In this document: piece by piece, positions 1 to 8,557 of the stretch
How positions within the stretch are numbered: position 1 is the first letter of the stretch
Layout: each line of letters starts with the position of its first letter
Assembly: GCA_039698075.1 (NCBI GenBank)
Contig: JBDKTJ010000123.1
Coordinates: forward strand, 1-31,167
Length of the DNA: 31,167 bases
Direction of reading: 5' to 3'
Source of the DNA: JAJFVC01 sp039698075
Lineage (GTDB): Bacteria > Planctomycetota > Planctomycetia > Pirellulales > Thermoguttaceae
Translations under genes and position numbers: made by a program
Notes under the pieces: generated by a model
What the model was told of the DNA's origin: nothing
The model's database searches: none
What the model saw: only the letters and a program-made list of their open reading frames with translations

Positions 1-2653
1 CGGTCTCCAACAACCGAACGCGAAAGCCCACGAGTGCGCCGCCCGTTTCGCTCGAAAACATCGGCTCCCAATCGCTCGCCAACACGTTGCGGCAATCGAG
101 ATGGAAAAGCCAGCCGGTCGCGGCCGACGGCTTTGGCGAATCGACCAACGCCGGCGGCGGCTCCAAAAAGTTCAACGCCGCCGACACCGGATGGCCCGCG
201 TCGATGGCGAGGCCCAACCGGAACGTCCGAGCCGTCTCGCCCTGAACGACCAACAACGTGTCGAGCCGTCGCAGCCCGATCCGCCGATGATACGCCAGAC
301 CACCCGTCAGGATCGTCGTATGTCGCTTCTTGGACGCCAGATCGACGAAACGCGGCGACTCGAACTGCGTCAATTCGGTCGGCACGAAGGCCAAACCCAC
401 ATCGCGGCCCAGCGACGTCGTCTCGTCCTTCCACGCGAATCGAACGGCGTAGTACGAATCCCAAGGGTTCGCCCCCGGCTCGACGTGGACGTCCAACTCC
501 AACTCCAATTCGATCACGCGGCTGCCGCGACGCACGCGCGTGGTTTGGCGGAACTCGGCCGCGCAACGGCCCTCGTGGTCCAGCAGCCGCCCGCGGCTTT
601 GCATCTCGCCCAGCGACGCATCGCACGCGGTGACGCGGATTTCGTCGGCCGCCATGGTCGTGTAGTTGACCTCGGACTCGGCGCGGTCGCCGTTCGGATA
701 TCGCAAGGCGATCTGCTCGCCCAAACGCGGCCCGCGGGTCTGGTAGTCTGAGATCGTGCGGATTCCGCCGGTCGCCGGATCGAATCGAATCTCGAAAAAC
801 TCGTTCCGCAACACGCACGCTTCGGCCAACGGAGGCGGCGGCGTTGCTTTTCCGAGCCCAAACCACGTCCGCCGCGCCGCGCCGCTCGACGACGGCTCCA
901 ACCCGTCGGGCACAAAACAAAAACCCAAGCCGGGCAGATCGGCCGAGGGCGGCAGGCACAAGGACGAAGGCGGAAGGATCTCTTGCTGCGAGAAACTCCA
1001 CGGATTGGCGACAAACGAACCCCGTTGGGTCGAGGCCGACGATCCGGCGATCGCCTTGGAAAAATCGACCAACGCCCGATGCCTTCGTTCGGACAGCATC
1101 TGATCCAGGTCCAACGCCGCCGCGTCCGACGAGCCGGCGTCGCGCCGATCCTCCAACATCGCCGCAACATCCGTCCGTTCCGACGCCGAACCGTCCGGCC
1201 GCGTTTGCGTCACGAGTGTCGTCAGCGCGTCGAGAGTGTTCGATTGTTCCAACACCGCCCGGCGATGAACGTAGGCGACCCAACGCGAAATCGGATCGCG
1301 GCGTCCGGCGGCCACGTCTTGGGTCAAATAGGGCGAGCGGTACTGATCCGGCTTGTAGTCGTTCGTGCCGTGCTCCGACGCCACGGTCTCGCCGAAATAG
1401 TCCGTGACCGTCGAGAACTTGCCAAAAACCTCTCCGTACGCGCAGCCCCGACGCAAGTCCTCATACCACGAGCACGACCGGCTCGGCCAATGGGCCAACA
1501 AGATCGTGCCGGCGTGGTCGACGTTCAAAATGTCGCCCAACGTCTCGGCGAACTGAAGAAACGATTCCGCCCGGCCCGCATCCAACGGCACGCAATCCAA
1601 CGCGTCGATCGCCGTGCCGTCGAGGCCCTCCCATTGCATTCGACTTTGATTTCCGGACGTCGGAAACTGTCCGTCGTCGAGCGTACAATGAAACGCCGCC
1701 TTGAAACCCTTCTCGACAAGCACCTGCGGCAACACCGGCGTCAGTCCGAACCGCCGCCGTCCGAAAACCGTCGGACTCCGCCCGAGATGACTCTCGTAAA
1801 CCTTCCGCCCACGGTCCAGCGACGCGGCAATCGCCGACGGCTCGAGCATCGGCAGCGGCGACTCGACGTACTCGCCGCCGATCAGGTCCACGCGCCGCTC
1901 GGCCATCGCCTGACGAATCGCCTCCAACGTGACCGGCTCGTCGCGGGCCATGTCGTCGAGCATTTCGGCCGACATCAGCAGATTGCGGGCTGGACCGCCG
2001 ACGGCCGTCTCGTCGCGCAACGACGCCCCCAACGTCGTCCGAGCCACCAACGTCAAATCCAACAGCCGGGCGCCGGTCGGAAAGAAGTATTCCCGCGCCT
2101 CATGCAACCGATCGAACGCCGCCTGCAAATGTTCCCGAGTCTTGGCCACGTCGCTCGTGATGGCCGCATCCACCGCCGACAACACCGACGTCTGAAACGA
2201 AGAACTGTTCAGGCTGCTCATATACCGCAGTTTTTGCGTCAGCAACTCGACCTGAAAATGACAGAACCCCAGGGCCAGAAAATCGGCCGTCCATTCCGGG
2301 TCGATCGCAGGCCGATCCGCGCCGAGCCGCTCCAACGCGACGGCCAACATCGCTTTTCGATCGGGCAAATGCCGCAACAAGCACGCCCCGGTCGCCTCGG
2401 CGTCGGCCGGCCAGCCCTCGGGCAGCGACGCCTCGCAACAGTCCGGCACGACAATCAGACAATCCGTCGGATCGGCCGGCGGCGTGGAAGCCGACAACCA
2501 ACGCGGAATCGCCCGGGCCGAGGCCAACAACGCCGGATGCCAAAGCGACGACCACGCCGAAAGCAACTGCTCGGCGTCCGGCTCCTTGCGACGCAAATCC
2601 AGCGTTTCCAACGTCTCGCACGGCAACAGGGCGATCAGTTGAGTCAAAGACAT
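1..2653 (-). CDS. GH38-like (alpha-mannosidase-like) protein, 3' end off window
   Basis: An uninterrupted reading frame runs from ATG at 2653-2651 to the left edge: 884 codons with no stop, so the C-terminus is missing. Around residues 256-303 it has the GH38/GH57-type segment with IGGEYVE, a stretch resembling LPxLEPxAIxxSLxRGxxVY, then LPQVLVEKGF. From about residue 616 it has a GH38 C-terminal beta-sandwich start (NEFFEIRFDPATGGI). In GH38 enzymes the nucleophile lies in a D-P-F-G motif; here the equivalent is R300-R301-F302-G303, and I find no HxD metal motif near the N-terminus. The fold assignment is therefore reasonable but mannosidase activity is doubtful. No signal peptide is seen (start MSLTQLIALLPC). 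The upstream region on this strand is pyrimidine-rich and lacks a Shine-Dalgarno site. Alternating long frames on the opposite strand here are Arg/Gln-rich shadows. Confidence 0.85.
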   Translation of the reverse strand, partial: MSLTQLIALLPCETLETLDLRRKEPDAEQLLSAWSSLWHPALLASARAIPRWLSASTPPADPTDCLIVVPDCCEASLPEGWPADAEATGACLLRHLPDRKAMLAVALERLGADRPAIDPEWTADFLALGFCHFQVELLTQKLRYMSSLNSSSFQTSVLSAVDAAITSDVAKTREHLQAAFDRLHEAREYFFPTGARLLDLTLVARTTLGASLRDETAVGGPARNLLMSAEMLDDMARDEPVTLEAIRQAMAERRVDLIGGEYVESPLPMLEPSAIAASLDRGRKVYESHLGRSPTVFGRRRFGLTPVLPQVLVEKGFKAAFHCTLDDGQFPTSGNQSRMQWEGLDGTAIDALDCVPLDAGRAESFLQFAETLGDILNVDHAGTILLAHWPSRSCSWYEDLRRGCAYGEVFGKFSTVTDYFGETVASEHGTNDYKPDQYRSPYLTQDVAAGRRDPISRWVAYVHRRAVLEQSNTLDALTTLVTQTRPDGSASERTDVAAMLEDRRDAGSSDAAALDLDQMLSERRHRALVDFSKAIAGSSASTQRGSFVANPWSFSQQEILPPSSLCLPPSADLPGLGFCFVPDGLEPSSSGAARRTWFGLGKATPPPPLAEACVLRNEFFEIRFDPATGGIRTISDYQTRGPRLGEQIALRYPNGDRAESEVNYTTMAADEIRVTACDASLGEMQSRGRLLDHEGRCAAEFRQTTRVRRGSRVIELELELDVHVEPGANPWDSYYAVRFAWKDETTSLGRDVGLAFVPTELTQFESPRFVDLASKKRHTTILTGGLAYHRRIGLRRLDTLLVVQGETARTFRLGLAIDAGHPVSAALNFLEPPPALVDSPKPSAATGWLFHLDCRNVLASDWEPMFSSETGGALVGFRVRLLET

Positions 2654-2711
2654 GGTGAAAAAAAGGGAAGAAGGAAGGCGAAAGGCGAACGTCGCCTCTG
2701 TCCCAAAAATA

Positions 2712-2863
2712 CGCAAAAAGCCTTTTAATTTATTTTTGTTGTGGAAAGGAACCATAACGGCGTCATGCCCACGCTTTCCGTGAGCATGATGCGGTTTTCT
2801 TGCGGTTTCCACATGCCCACGACAAGCGTGGGCATGGCACCCAACCTTTCCGCAAAAAGCCTT
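2712..2863 (+). repeat. REP-like palindromic element flanked by direct repeats (copy 1)
   Basis: Two related palindromes lie close together: CATGCCCACG-cttt-CCGTGAGCATG (2764-2788) and the perfect CATGCCCACG-acaag-CGTGGGCATG type (2812-2836), the latter followed by GCACCCAAC. The block is bracketed by a direct repeat of non-palindromic sequence: CGCAAAAAGCCTT at 2712-2724 and 2851-2863, each followed by (tt)AATTT. A second, inverted copy of the 2812-2845 core occurs at 9805-9838. The element lies between two divergent genes and encodes nothing. Confidence 0.75.
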
Positions 2864-3006
2864 AATTTGCCGATGGCCCCCCACCAATGTGTTGTTTCAA
2901 AGGGCTTCTATAGCCTAACAAGTTTGATATAACCCATGCAACCCACATCGTTTCAGGCCTTTCCTCTCGTCTCTCCTCTCTCTCCTCTCCTCTACCCGGT
3001 AATTAG
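2864..3006. other. Intergenic stretch without a gene
   Basis: No plausible coding frame. It contains a pyrimidine-only run of CT repeats around 2958-2996 (ctctcctctctctcct-like), which may mark a promoter-proximal region or simple low complexity. Confidence 0.5.
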
Positions 3007-3036
3007 TTGACAGTTCCCTACTTCCGACGATACATT
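3007..3036 (+). promoter_or_regulatory. Candidate sigma-70-type promoter of the pilM cluster
   Basis: A perfect -35 box TTGACA at 3007-3012, an 18-bp spacer and a -10-like TACATT at 3031-3036. It would give a 5' leader of about 120 nt before the pilM start at 3166. The -10 match is only moderate. Confidence 0.5.
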
Positions 3037-3077
3037 GGGTATTATAGGGAGAGGCAGCCTGGTGGGTCGCTTATTCT

Positions 3078-3107
3078 TGACAGGTCGGCTTTCGGCCTCG
3101 GCTGTCA
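3078..3107 (+). promoter_or_regulatory. Inverted repeat in the pilM leader
   Basis: TGACAG (3078-3083) pairs with CTGTCA (3102-3107), with an inner GGC/GCC pairing around a small loop. The hairpin would lie in the pilM leader downstream of the promoter at 3007-3036. There is no U-tract, so it is not a terminator; an operator or an RNA-stability hairpin is possible. Confidence 0.35.
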
Positions 3108-3165
3108 GGAACAGAGAATTCGGTCTTGTCGCCACGTCGGGCGAAGTCGACGGAGGAATGGCAGT

Positions 3166-5265
3166 ATGGCAAGCGGCGCTGTTTGGGGAATTGACATAGG
3201 CCAGTGCGCGCTGAAAGCCTTGCGATGCCGTGTCCACGAAGAGGACCGCAAAAAGGTCATCGCCGACGCCTTCGACTACATCGAATACCCAAAAATCCTC
3301 AGTCAGCCGGGTTCCGATCCCGCCGAATTGGTCAGCGACGCCCTAAAGCAGTTCCTTTCGCGCAATTCCGTGGTGGGCGATCGGGTGGCGATCTCCGTCT
3401 CCGGTCAGGCCGGCCTGGCGCGGTTCATCAAACTGCCGCCGGTCGAGGCCAAAAAGATCCCCGACATCGTCCGCTACGAGGCCCGACAACAAATCCCCTT
3501 CGACCTGAACGACGTCATTTGGGACTACCAACGGATGGGCGTCAGCAACGAAGAGGAAGGGTTTGCCTTGGAGACCGAGGTGGGCCTGTTCGCCATGAAG
3601 CGCGAAGCGGTGTTCCGCGCGCTGGATCCCTTCGTCAAGGCCGGCATCGAGGTCGATCTGGTCCAACTGACGCCGCTGGTGCTCTACAACTACCTGCTGT
3701 TCGATCAGTTGAACGAGCTGCCCCCGGCCGACGAATATGACCCCGAAAATCCGCCCGAATCGGTCGTGCTGATCTCGCTGGGCACCGACGCCACCGACCT
3801 GGTCATCACCAACGGATTCCGCGTCTGGCAGCGTAGCATTCCCCTGGGCGGAAGCCATTTCACCCGGGCCCTGACCAAAGAGCTGAAACTGACGTTCGCC
3901 AAAGCCGAGCATTTGAAGCGCAACGCCATGGCGGCCGCCGACCCCAAAGCGGTGTTCCAGGCGATGAAGCCGGTCTTTGGCGACCTGTTGACCGAGTTGC
4001 AGCGTTCGATCGGCTATTTCTCGAATCTCAACCGCGCGGCGAAATTGGGCCGCGTGATCGCGTTGGGCAACACGATGAAGTTGCCGGGCCTGCGACGCTA
4101 CCTCTCGCAAAGCCTCGGCTTCGAAATCGAAAAAATCGAGGCGTTTCCGAGCCTCGCCGGCGCGCAAGTCGTCGCCGCGCCGTCATTCCAGGAAAACCTG
4201 CTTTCTTTCCCGGTTGCCTACGGACTGGCGCTGCAAGGATTGAACAAAAGCGGCGTCCACACCAATCTGCTGCCCAAGGAAATTGTCAACGACCGATTGA
4301 TTCGTCGCAAGAAGCCCTGGGCGTTGGCGGCGGCGGCCCTCTTCTTGATGGGGTGCGCCGTCAGCTTCGCCGCCTACTCGCTGGCGATGGGCACCGTCGA
4401 CGTCAGTCGCTGGAAAGTCGCCGAAAACGACGCCAACCAGCTCATCAGCGAGTCGGCCCGCCTCAAACGCGATGCCGATCAAGCGGCCGCCCAATTCAAG
4501 GAGACCGACCAGATCGGACAGCATCTGGTCAGCAACGTCGACGGCCGGCTCCGCTGGCTCGAGTTGCTCAAGGCGATCAACGTCTGTCTGCCGACCGGCG
4601 AAGACCGCAAACCCACCGACAAGGACTCGCTGGCCGAGCGCATCGCGCTCCGGCGCGAATTGCACGTGACAAATCTGGAGTGCCAATACCTCGAAGACGT
4701 CGCCGCGTGGTACGGCAAAGTGAAGCATTGGGACGAGGCGTCGGTCCAAGCCGCCGCAGCCGCCGCCAAATCGGCCGATCCCAATCAGCCGGCCCAGACG
4801 CCGCCCGAGCCCAAAGGCCCCGGCTGGCTCGTCCAGGTTCGCGGCTACCACTTCCACAACGCCGATCGCACCAACAACGGCGCCCAATATGTCTACCGGA
4901 CGTTGATCGAAAATCTTCGCAATGGCAAGGTCTCGCTTCCGAGCGCCGATCCGAAAACGATGGAAGAGATCTCGATGGCGGACCTGGGCATCAGCTTCCC
5001 GATTCTGGTCAATCCCACCCGAATCGTCGTCGAGGAGATGCCCGATCCGAACTTCGTGCCCGAGACCGTCTCCCGGCCCGAACGGAGCATGCTCGGCGGC
5101 GCCCCGACGCGTTCCAACGAATCCAACCCCGGCGTCATCCGTCTGAATCGGTTCGATTTTGTCGTTCACTTCTGTTGGCAACCCAAAACACCCACGGCCC
5201 GCCTCGAGGTGAAAAAAGCCAAAGAACAACAGCAAACCGCCGCGAAACCGGACTCGCAGCCTTAA
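3166..5265 (+). CDS. pilM: Type IV pilus assembly PilM with C-terminal PilN-like extension
   Basis: A 699-residue protein. Residues 1 to about 350 are the actin-like ATPase PilM, which lies on the cytoplasmic face of the pilus/type II secretion platform. Its first phosphate loop is GIDIGQCALKAL (residues 7-18), the second is SLGTDATDLVI near 203-213, and an adenosine-loop-like ALGNTMKLPGL lies near 298. Unlike ordinary PilM, about 350 residues long, it continues through a basic stop-transfer region and a membrane span (385-407) into a periplasmic part of about 290 residues. That part begins with a coiled-coil-like segment, the layout of PilN, so it looks like a PilM-PilN fusion. The start is ATG 3166, with GGAGG at 3152-3156; frames open further upstream have no homology. 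It leads a tight plus-strand cluster (18 and 20 nt gaps). No pilB, pilC or pilQ is in the window. Confidence 0.9.
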   Translation: MASGAVWGIDIGQCALKALRCRVHEEDRKKVIADAFDYIEYPKILSQPGSDPAELVSDALKQFLSRNSVVGDRVAISVSGQAGLARFIKLPPVEAKKIPDIVRYEARQQIPFDLNDVIWDYQRMGVSNEEEGFALETEVGLFAMKREAVFRALDPFVKAGIEVDLVQLTPLVLYNYLLFDQLNELPPADEYDPENPPESVVLISLGTDATDLVITNGFRVWQRSIPLGGSHFTRALTKELKLTFAKAEHLKRNAMAAADPKAVFQAMKPVFGDLLTELQRSIGYFSNLNRAAKLGRVIALGNTMKLPGLRRYLSQSLGFEIEKIEAFPSLAGAQVVAAPSFQENLLSFPVAYGLALQGLNKSGVHTNLLPKEIVNDRLIRRKKPWALAAAALFLMGCAVSFAAYSLAMGTVDVSRWKVAENDANQLISESARLKRDADQAAAQFKETDQIGQHLVSNVDGRLRWLELLKAINVCLPTGEDRKPTDKDSLAERIALRRELHVTNLECQYLEDVAAWYGKVKHWDEASVQAAAAAAKSADPNQPAQTPPEPKGPGWLVQVRGYHFHNADRTNNGAQYVYRTLIENLRNGKVSLPSADPKTMEEISMADLGISFPILVNPTRIVVEEMPDPNFVPETVSRPERSMLGGAPTRSNESNPGVIRLNRFDFVVHFCWQPKTPTARLEVKKAKEQQQTAAKPDSQP

Positions 5266-5283
5266 CCCGTTGGAACCCGCGGC

Positions 5284-6615
5284 ATGGACAACCTCAAAAA
5301 ATATCTGGCGATCCTGCTCAAATACCAGTTCTGGATCCTTTGCGGGGTCATCCTTCTGGTGGCCGTCGTCTGCTGGTGGTTTGCCACGGCCGGAGTGGCC
5401 ACGCGATTCAAAGCCCGCAAGGCCAAGCTCGACAGCCTCTTCAAAGACGTCGTCGTCGCCAAAGGCCATCCGAATCAGAACGTCATCAGCAAGATTCAAG
5501 AACAAGACAAGGCCCTGAAGCAAAACGTCTTCAACGCCTGGGAAATCCTTTATCGCGAGCAGCGCGAAAAGAACCAGTTCCCCAAAGTGCTCGGCGAGGA
5601 CTTCAAAAGCCAATTCAACAACGTGAATCTATCGCGCAAGGAAGAACTGCCGCTGGAATACCGGGCGCGATACCAAAATTTCATCCTCCAGCATCTTCAG
5701 ACGCTGCCGAAGGAAATCGACGCCCGCCGACTGATCGACGAAACCAAACAAGAACGGGATCGCTCCAATCGTCCGGACGACGCCCTCCACGAGGAGGAAT
5801 GGACCGGCGTGGTCGACTGGAATGAATCAGACCGTCAGGCCATCGAAAAACGGTTCGAGTGGCAGCAAACGCCCTCGACCATGGCGGTCGTCATTGCCCA
5901 AGAAGACCTCTGGGTGTACGAGACGCTGTTGCGCGCCATCAAGAACGCCAACGAAGGCGCCGCCCGCGCCACCGCGGTGGTGAAACGCATCGAATCGTTG
6001 AAAATCGGAGCCGATGCCGTGGCCGCTTGGCGAGCCGCCGAAGAAGCCGTCGTCCGCATCCCGTCCGCCGGCCAACCGAATCCTTCGTCCGAAATCCACG
6101 GCGGTCCGGGCGAGGCGGGCGAGGGCCGCGAACGCCAAACGCTGATGGATTTCCGCTACGTCGACGACAAAGGCCAGGCGTTGCCCTCCATCCCGGACTA
6201 TCCGTTCGCCAACCATCCGAACAAAGAGTTCAAGATGTTGCCCATCCACATGAGCCTCGTGATGGACCAACGTCGGTTGCCGAAACTGCTGGTCGAATGC
6301 GCGAACTCGAACATGCCGATCGAAGTGCGCCGCGTCCGACTGCTGAAAACCATCGGCGGCGTTTTGGAACTCGGCGACGACGCCAGCCGACCGGTCAGCG
6401 TCGGACCGACTTCCTCGAGCGGCAGCCGCGGAGGCTCCGAGCAATCCGGCGGCGACGGCAAATCGGACGTTAGCCCCATGGACGTTCCCATCGAAATCCA
6501 GGGCGTGATCTACATTTACAATCCACCCGACCGTGAAAGACTCGGCATCGCCCCCGCGACGCCCGACAGTCCGGCCGGCAAGCCCGCAACGCCCGCCCCA
6601 TCGGCGAAACCGTAA
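5284..6615 (+). CDS. Single-span membrane protein of the pilM cluster
   Basis: A 443-residue protein with a short cytoplasmic tail, one N-terminal membrane span (about residues 16-34, QFWILCGVILLVAVVCWW) and a long periplasmic part, ending in a Pro/Ala-rich tail. Residues 38-130 are rich in charged residues and probably helical. The topology matches the PilN/PilO class of inner-membrane platform proteins and the gene sits 18 nt behind pilM, so a PilO-like role is inferred from position and topology. I do not recognise a defined family. The start ATG 5284 has no obvious Shine-Dalgarno site, which suggests translational coupling to pilM. A glycine/serine-rich stretch lies near residues 376-395. 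Confidence 0.85.
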   Translation: MDNLKKYLAILLKYQFWILCGVILLVAVVCWWFATAGVATRFKARKAKLDSLFKDVVVAKGHPNQNVISKIQEQDKALKQNVFNAWEILYREQREKNQFPKVLGEDFKSQFNNVNLSRKEELPLEYRARYQNFILQHLQTLPKEIDARRLIDETKQERDRSNRPDDALHEEEWTGVVDWNESDRQAIEKRFEWQQTPSTMAVVIAQEDLWVYETLLRAIKNANEGAARATAVVKRIESLKIGADAVAAWRAAEEAVVRIPSAGQPNPSSEIHGGPGEAGEGRERQTLMDFRYVDDKGQALPSIPDYPFANHPNKEFKMLPIHMSLVMDQRRLPKLLVECANSNMPIEVRRVRLLKTIGGVLELGDDASRPVSVGPTSSSGSRGGSEQSGGDGKSDVSPMDVPIEIQGVIYIYNPPDRERLGIAPATPDSPAGKPATPAPSAKP

Positions 6616-6635
6616 CGCTGCGGAGAGTGAGCCGT

Positions 6636-8351
6636 ATGAAAGTCAAAATCAAATTCGACCAGAAGGCCCTGTTGGACTTTTTGCTCCAGCACGTCGAAAA
6701 GATCGCGCTGGGCGTCTTCGTCCTCGTCTTCTTGTTGATGGTCTACGGCTCGCTGACCTCGGCGACCCGATTCAAAAAAACGCCCGAACAACTGCAATCG
6801 CAGGCATCCAACAGCCGACGCGAAATCGAGGCCACTTCGTCGACCGCCACCGGCCTGGTCTCGGCCGACTACGCCGCCCAAGCGACGCGCAGCCGCAATC
6901 CGATCGCCGCAAAACCCTACGCCACGGTCAACGTCTGGGACCCCGCCGTGTTCGCCACGCGCCGTCGTCGCGGCGAGCCGCCTTTGCTGACCGTTCAACA
7001 GCTTCGCGGCACGGCTGGTCTCGGACCGTTCCGAGGCGTCGCAACGTCCACCAGCGGGCGCGCCGTCCCAATCGATGCACCGGAAGGCGCCCCGGCGAAC
7101 CAGGGCGAACCCACCCAGGGAAAACGCTGGGTCGTCGTGACGGGCTTGGTGCCCATCGAACAACAGGAACAAGCCTACCTCGATGCGTTCCGCACCTCGA
7201 TCCACTACGATTCGCAAAAGGATTCTCCCCTCTACTACGGCTATTGGGTCGAGCGCGTCGAAGTGCCGGAAAACGGCGGTTCGTCTGAGCCGGATTGGAC
7301 CAAAGCGACCACCTTTGTGTCGAAGACCGCCGTCGACGAAGCCCTCCGACAATGGGGCGATACTTCCCAAAACGTCGAGGTCGTCGCGCCGCAGTTTCTC
7401 GTCCCGGATTTCCGGCTGACTTTTCCGTTGGGACCGCTGGTCGGCCGCCCTTGGGACGCGACCGTGGCCCACGAACCCGAAATCCCCTTGGCGAACTCGA
7501 ACGTCGACGCCGGCGTCAACCCGGACGCCGAGCCTCGCCCCCCTGAAAAACACGCGCCAACCGCCAGTCCGGCCGCCGAAACCCCCTTCGGCGTCCTCGA
7601 TCCACAACACGGCGGCGAATCGCGTCCGGCGGAAGTCCGCGAACAGGCCGCGCTCGACGAAAACCGAAGTCCTGCGTATCGGCTGTTCCGGTTTTTTGAC
7701 TTCTCCGTCCAGCCCGGCAAACGATACCGCTACCGCGTCCGACTCGCTCTGGCCAATCCCAATTACGGCCTGAAATCCTCGCTGTTGGCAAAGCCCGAAC
7801 TGTCCAAGGAAGCCTTCCTGCAGACCGCATGGTCCGACCCAACGCCCGTCATCGCCAGCGCACGCGACGTCCGTCTCCTGGCCGTCTCCGTCAAACCCGC
7901 CACCCGGGCCGGCGCCGAACCCTTGGGCCAGATCCTCATCTCCAATTGGCTCGAAAAAACCGGTAACGATGTCTTCAAGGAGTTCTCCGTCGTTCGCGGT
8001 CAGCTCGCCAATTTCCCGGGCGTCGACGCCAAAGTGGCCACCTCGGGCGCCACCGAAAAAGCCGACCTGATCACCGGTTCCGTCATCGTCGATCTGCGCG
8101 GAGGGCAACCCTTCCTCAAGCGACGCGACGCGCAAACCGCCATCGGCCGGATCTTGGTCTTGGACGCCGCCGGTCGACTGTCGGTCTGCGACGAAGCCAA
8201 CGATCTGCCACTCTACAAACAGCTCACCACCGCCGCAAAAGAAGCCGCCGCCGCCGCGGCCGCCGCCGCCGAACAACGTGGACTCGACGACGAAACCCAA
8301 GCAAAACCGTCGCCCAAACGCCGCACCAAACGCCCGGCGTTCGAGCCATAG
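6636..8351 (+). CDS. Single-span membrane protein, third gene of the pilM cluster
   Basis: A 571-residue protein with an N-terminal segment (KALLDFLLQHVEKIALGVFV) leading into one membrane span (about 23-39) and a large periplasmic domain. The N-terminal layout echoes the preceding gene (LLxxxxK/W-I-hydrophobic), so the two may be distant paralogues. The middle (near residues 290-335) is Pro/Ala-rich and linker-like, followed by a segment reading FFDFSVQPGKRYRYRVRLAL, resembling a small beta domain common in planctomycete proteins. Near the C-terminus lies a run of nine alanines (about 537-545), then a basic tail. ATG 6636 is preferred over GTG 6627 because GGAGAG at 6622-6627 is correctly spaced only for the former. 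Probably a structural subunit of the same pilus or secretion platform; function not known. Confidence 0.85.
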   Translation: MKVKIKFDQKALLDFLLQHVEKIALGVFVLVFLLMVYGSLTSATRFKKTPEQLQSQASNSRREIEATSSTATGLVSADYAAQATRSRNPIAAKPYATVNVWDPAVFATRRRRGEPPLLTVQQLRGTAGLGPFRGVATSTSGRAVPIDAPEGAPANQGEPTQGKRWVVVTGLVPIEQQEQAYLDAFRTSIHYDSQKDSPLYYGYWVERVEVPENGGSSEPDWTKATTFVSKTAVDEALRQWGDTSQNVEVVAPQFLVPDFRLTFPLGPLVGRPWDATVAHEPEIPLANSNVDAGVNPDAEPRPPEKHAPTASPAAETPFGVLDPQHGGESRPAEVREQAALDENRSPAYRLFRFFDFSVQPGKRYRYRVRLALANPNYGLKSSLLAKPELSKEAFLQTAWSDPTPVIASARDVRLLAVSVKPATRAGAEPLGQILISNWLEKTGNDVFKEFSVVRGQLANFPGVDAKVATSGATEKADLITGSVIVDLRGGQPFLKRRDAQTAIGRILVLDAAGRLSVCDEANDLPLYKQLTTAAKEAAAAAAAAAEQRGLDDETQAKPSPKRRTKRPAFEP

Positions 8352-8557
8352 CCATTCCCTAGAGCGCATCACCAATAGGGTGTCGTGATGTGGCCTGGGA
8401 CGAAGGCCAAACGCCGGATTCCCGTTGGAAGCATTCGCGCGAGGTCGCTCAAACCCTGCACGCCCCTTGGACGTTGGGAACGTTCTATTCGGGTTTCGCC
8501 AGACGATGCTCGCGATGTAAGGCCGGCATCCAACGCGGTGCGTTGTGCGATGCAGCT

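Noticed and set aside
983..2728. Long plus-strand frame of 581 codons
   Set aside because: Arg/Gln-rich translation with no motif; it is the complement of the GH38-like gene, whose minus-strand frame carries recognisable GH38 segments without a stop.
3077..3082. Second TTGACA upstream of pilM
   Set aside because: No -10-like sequence at 16-18 bp; it is part of the hairpin at 3078-3107.
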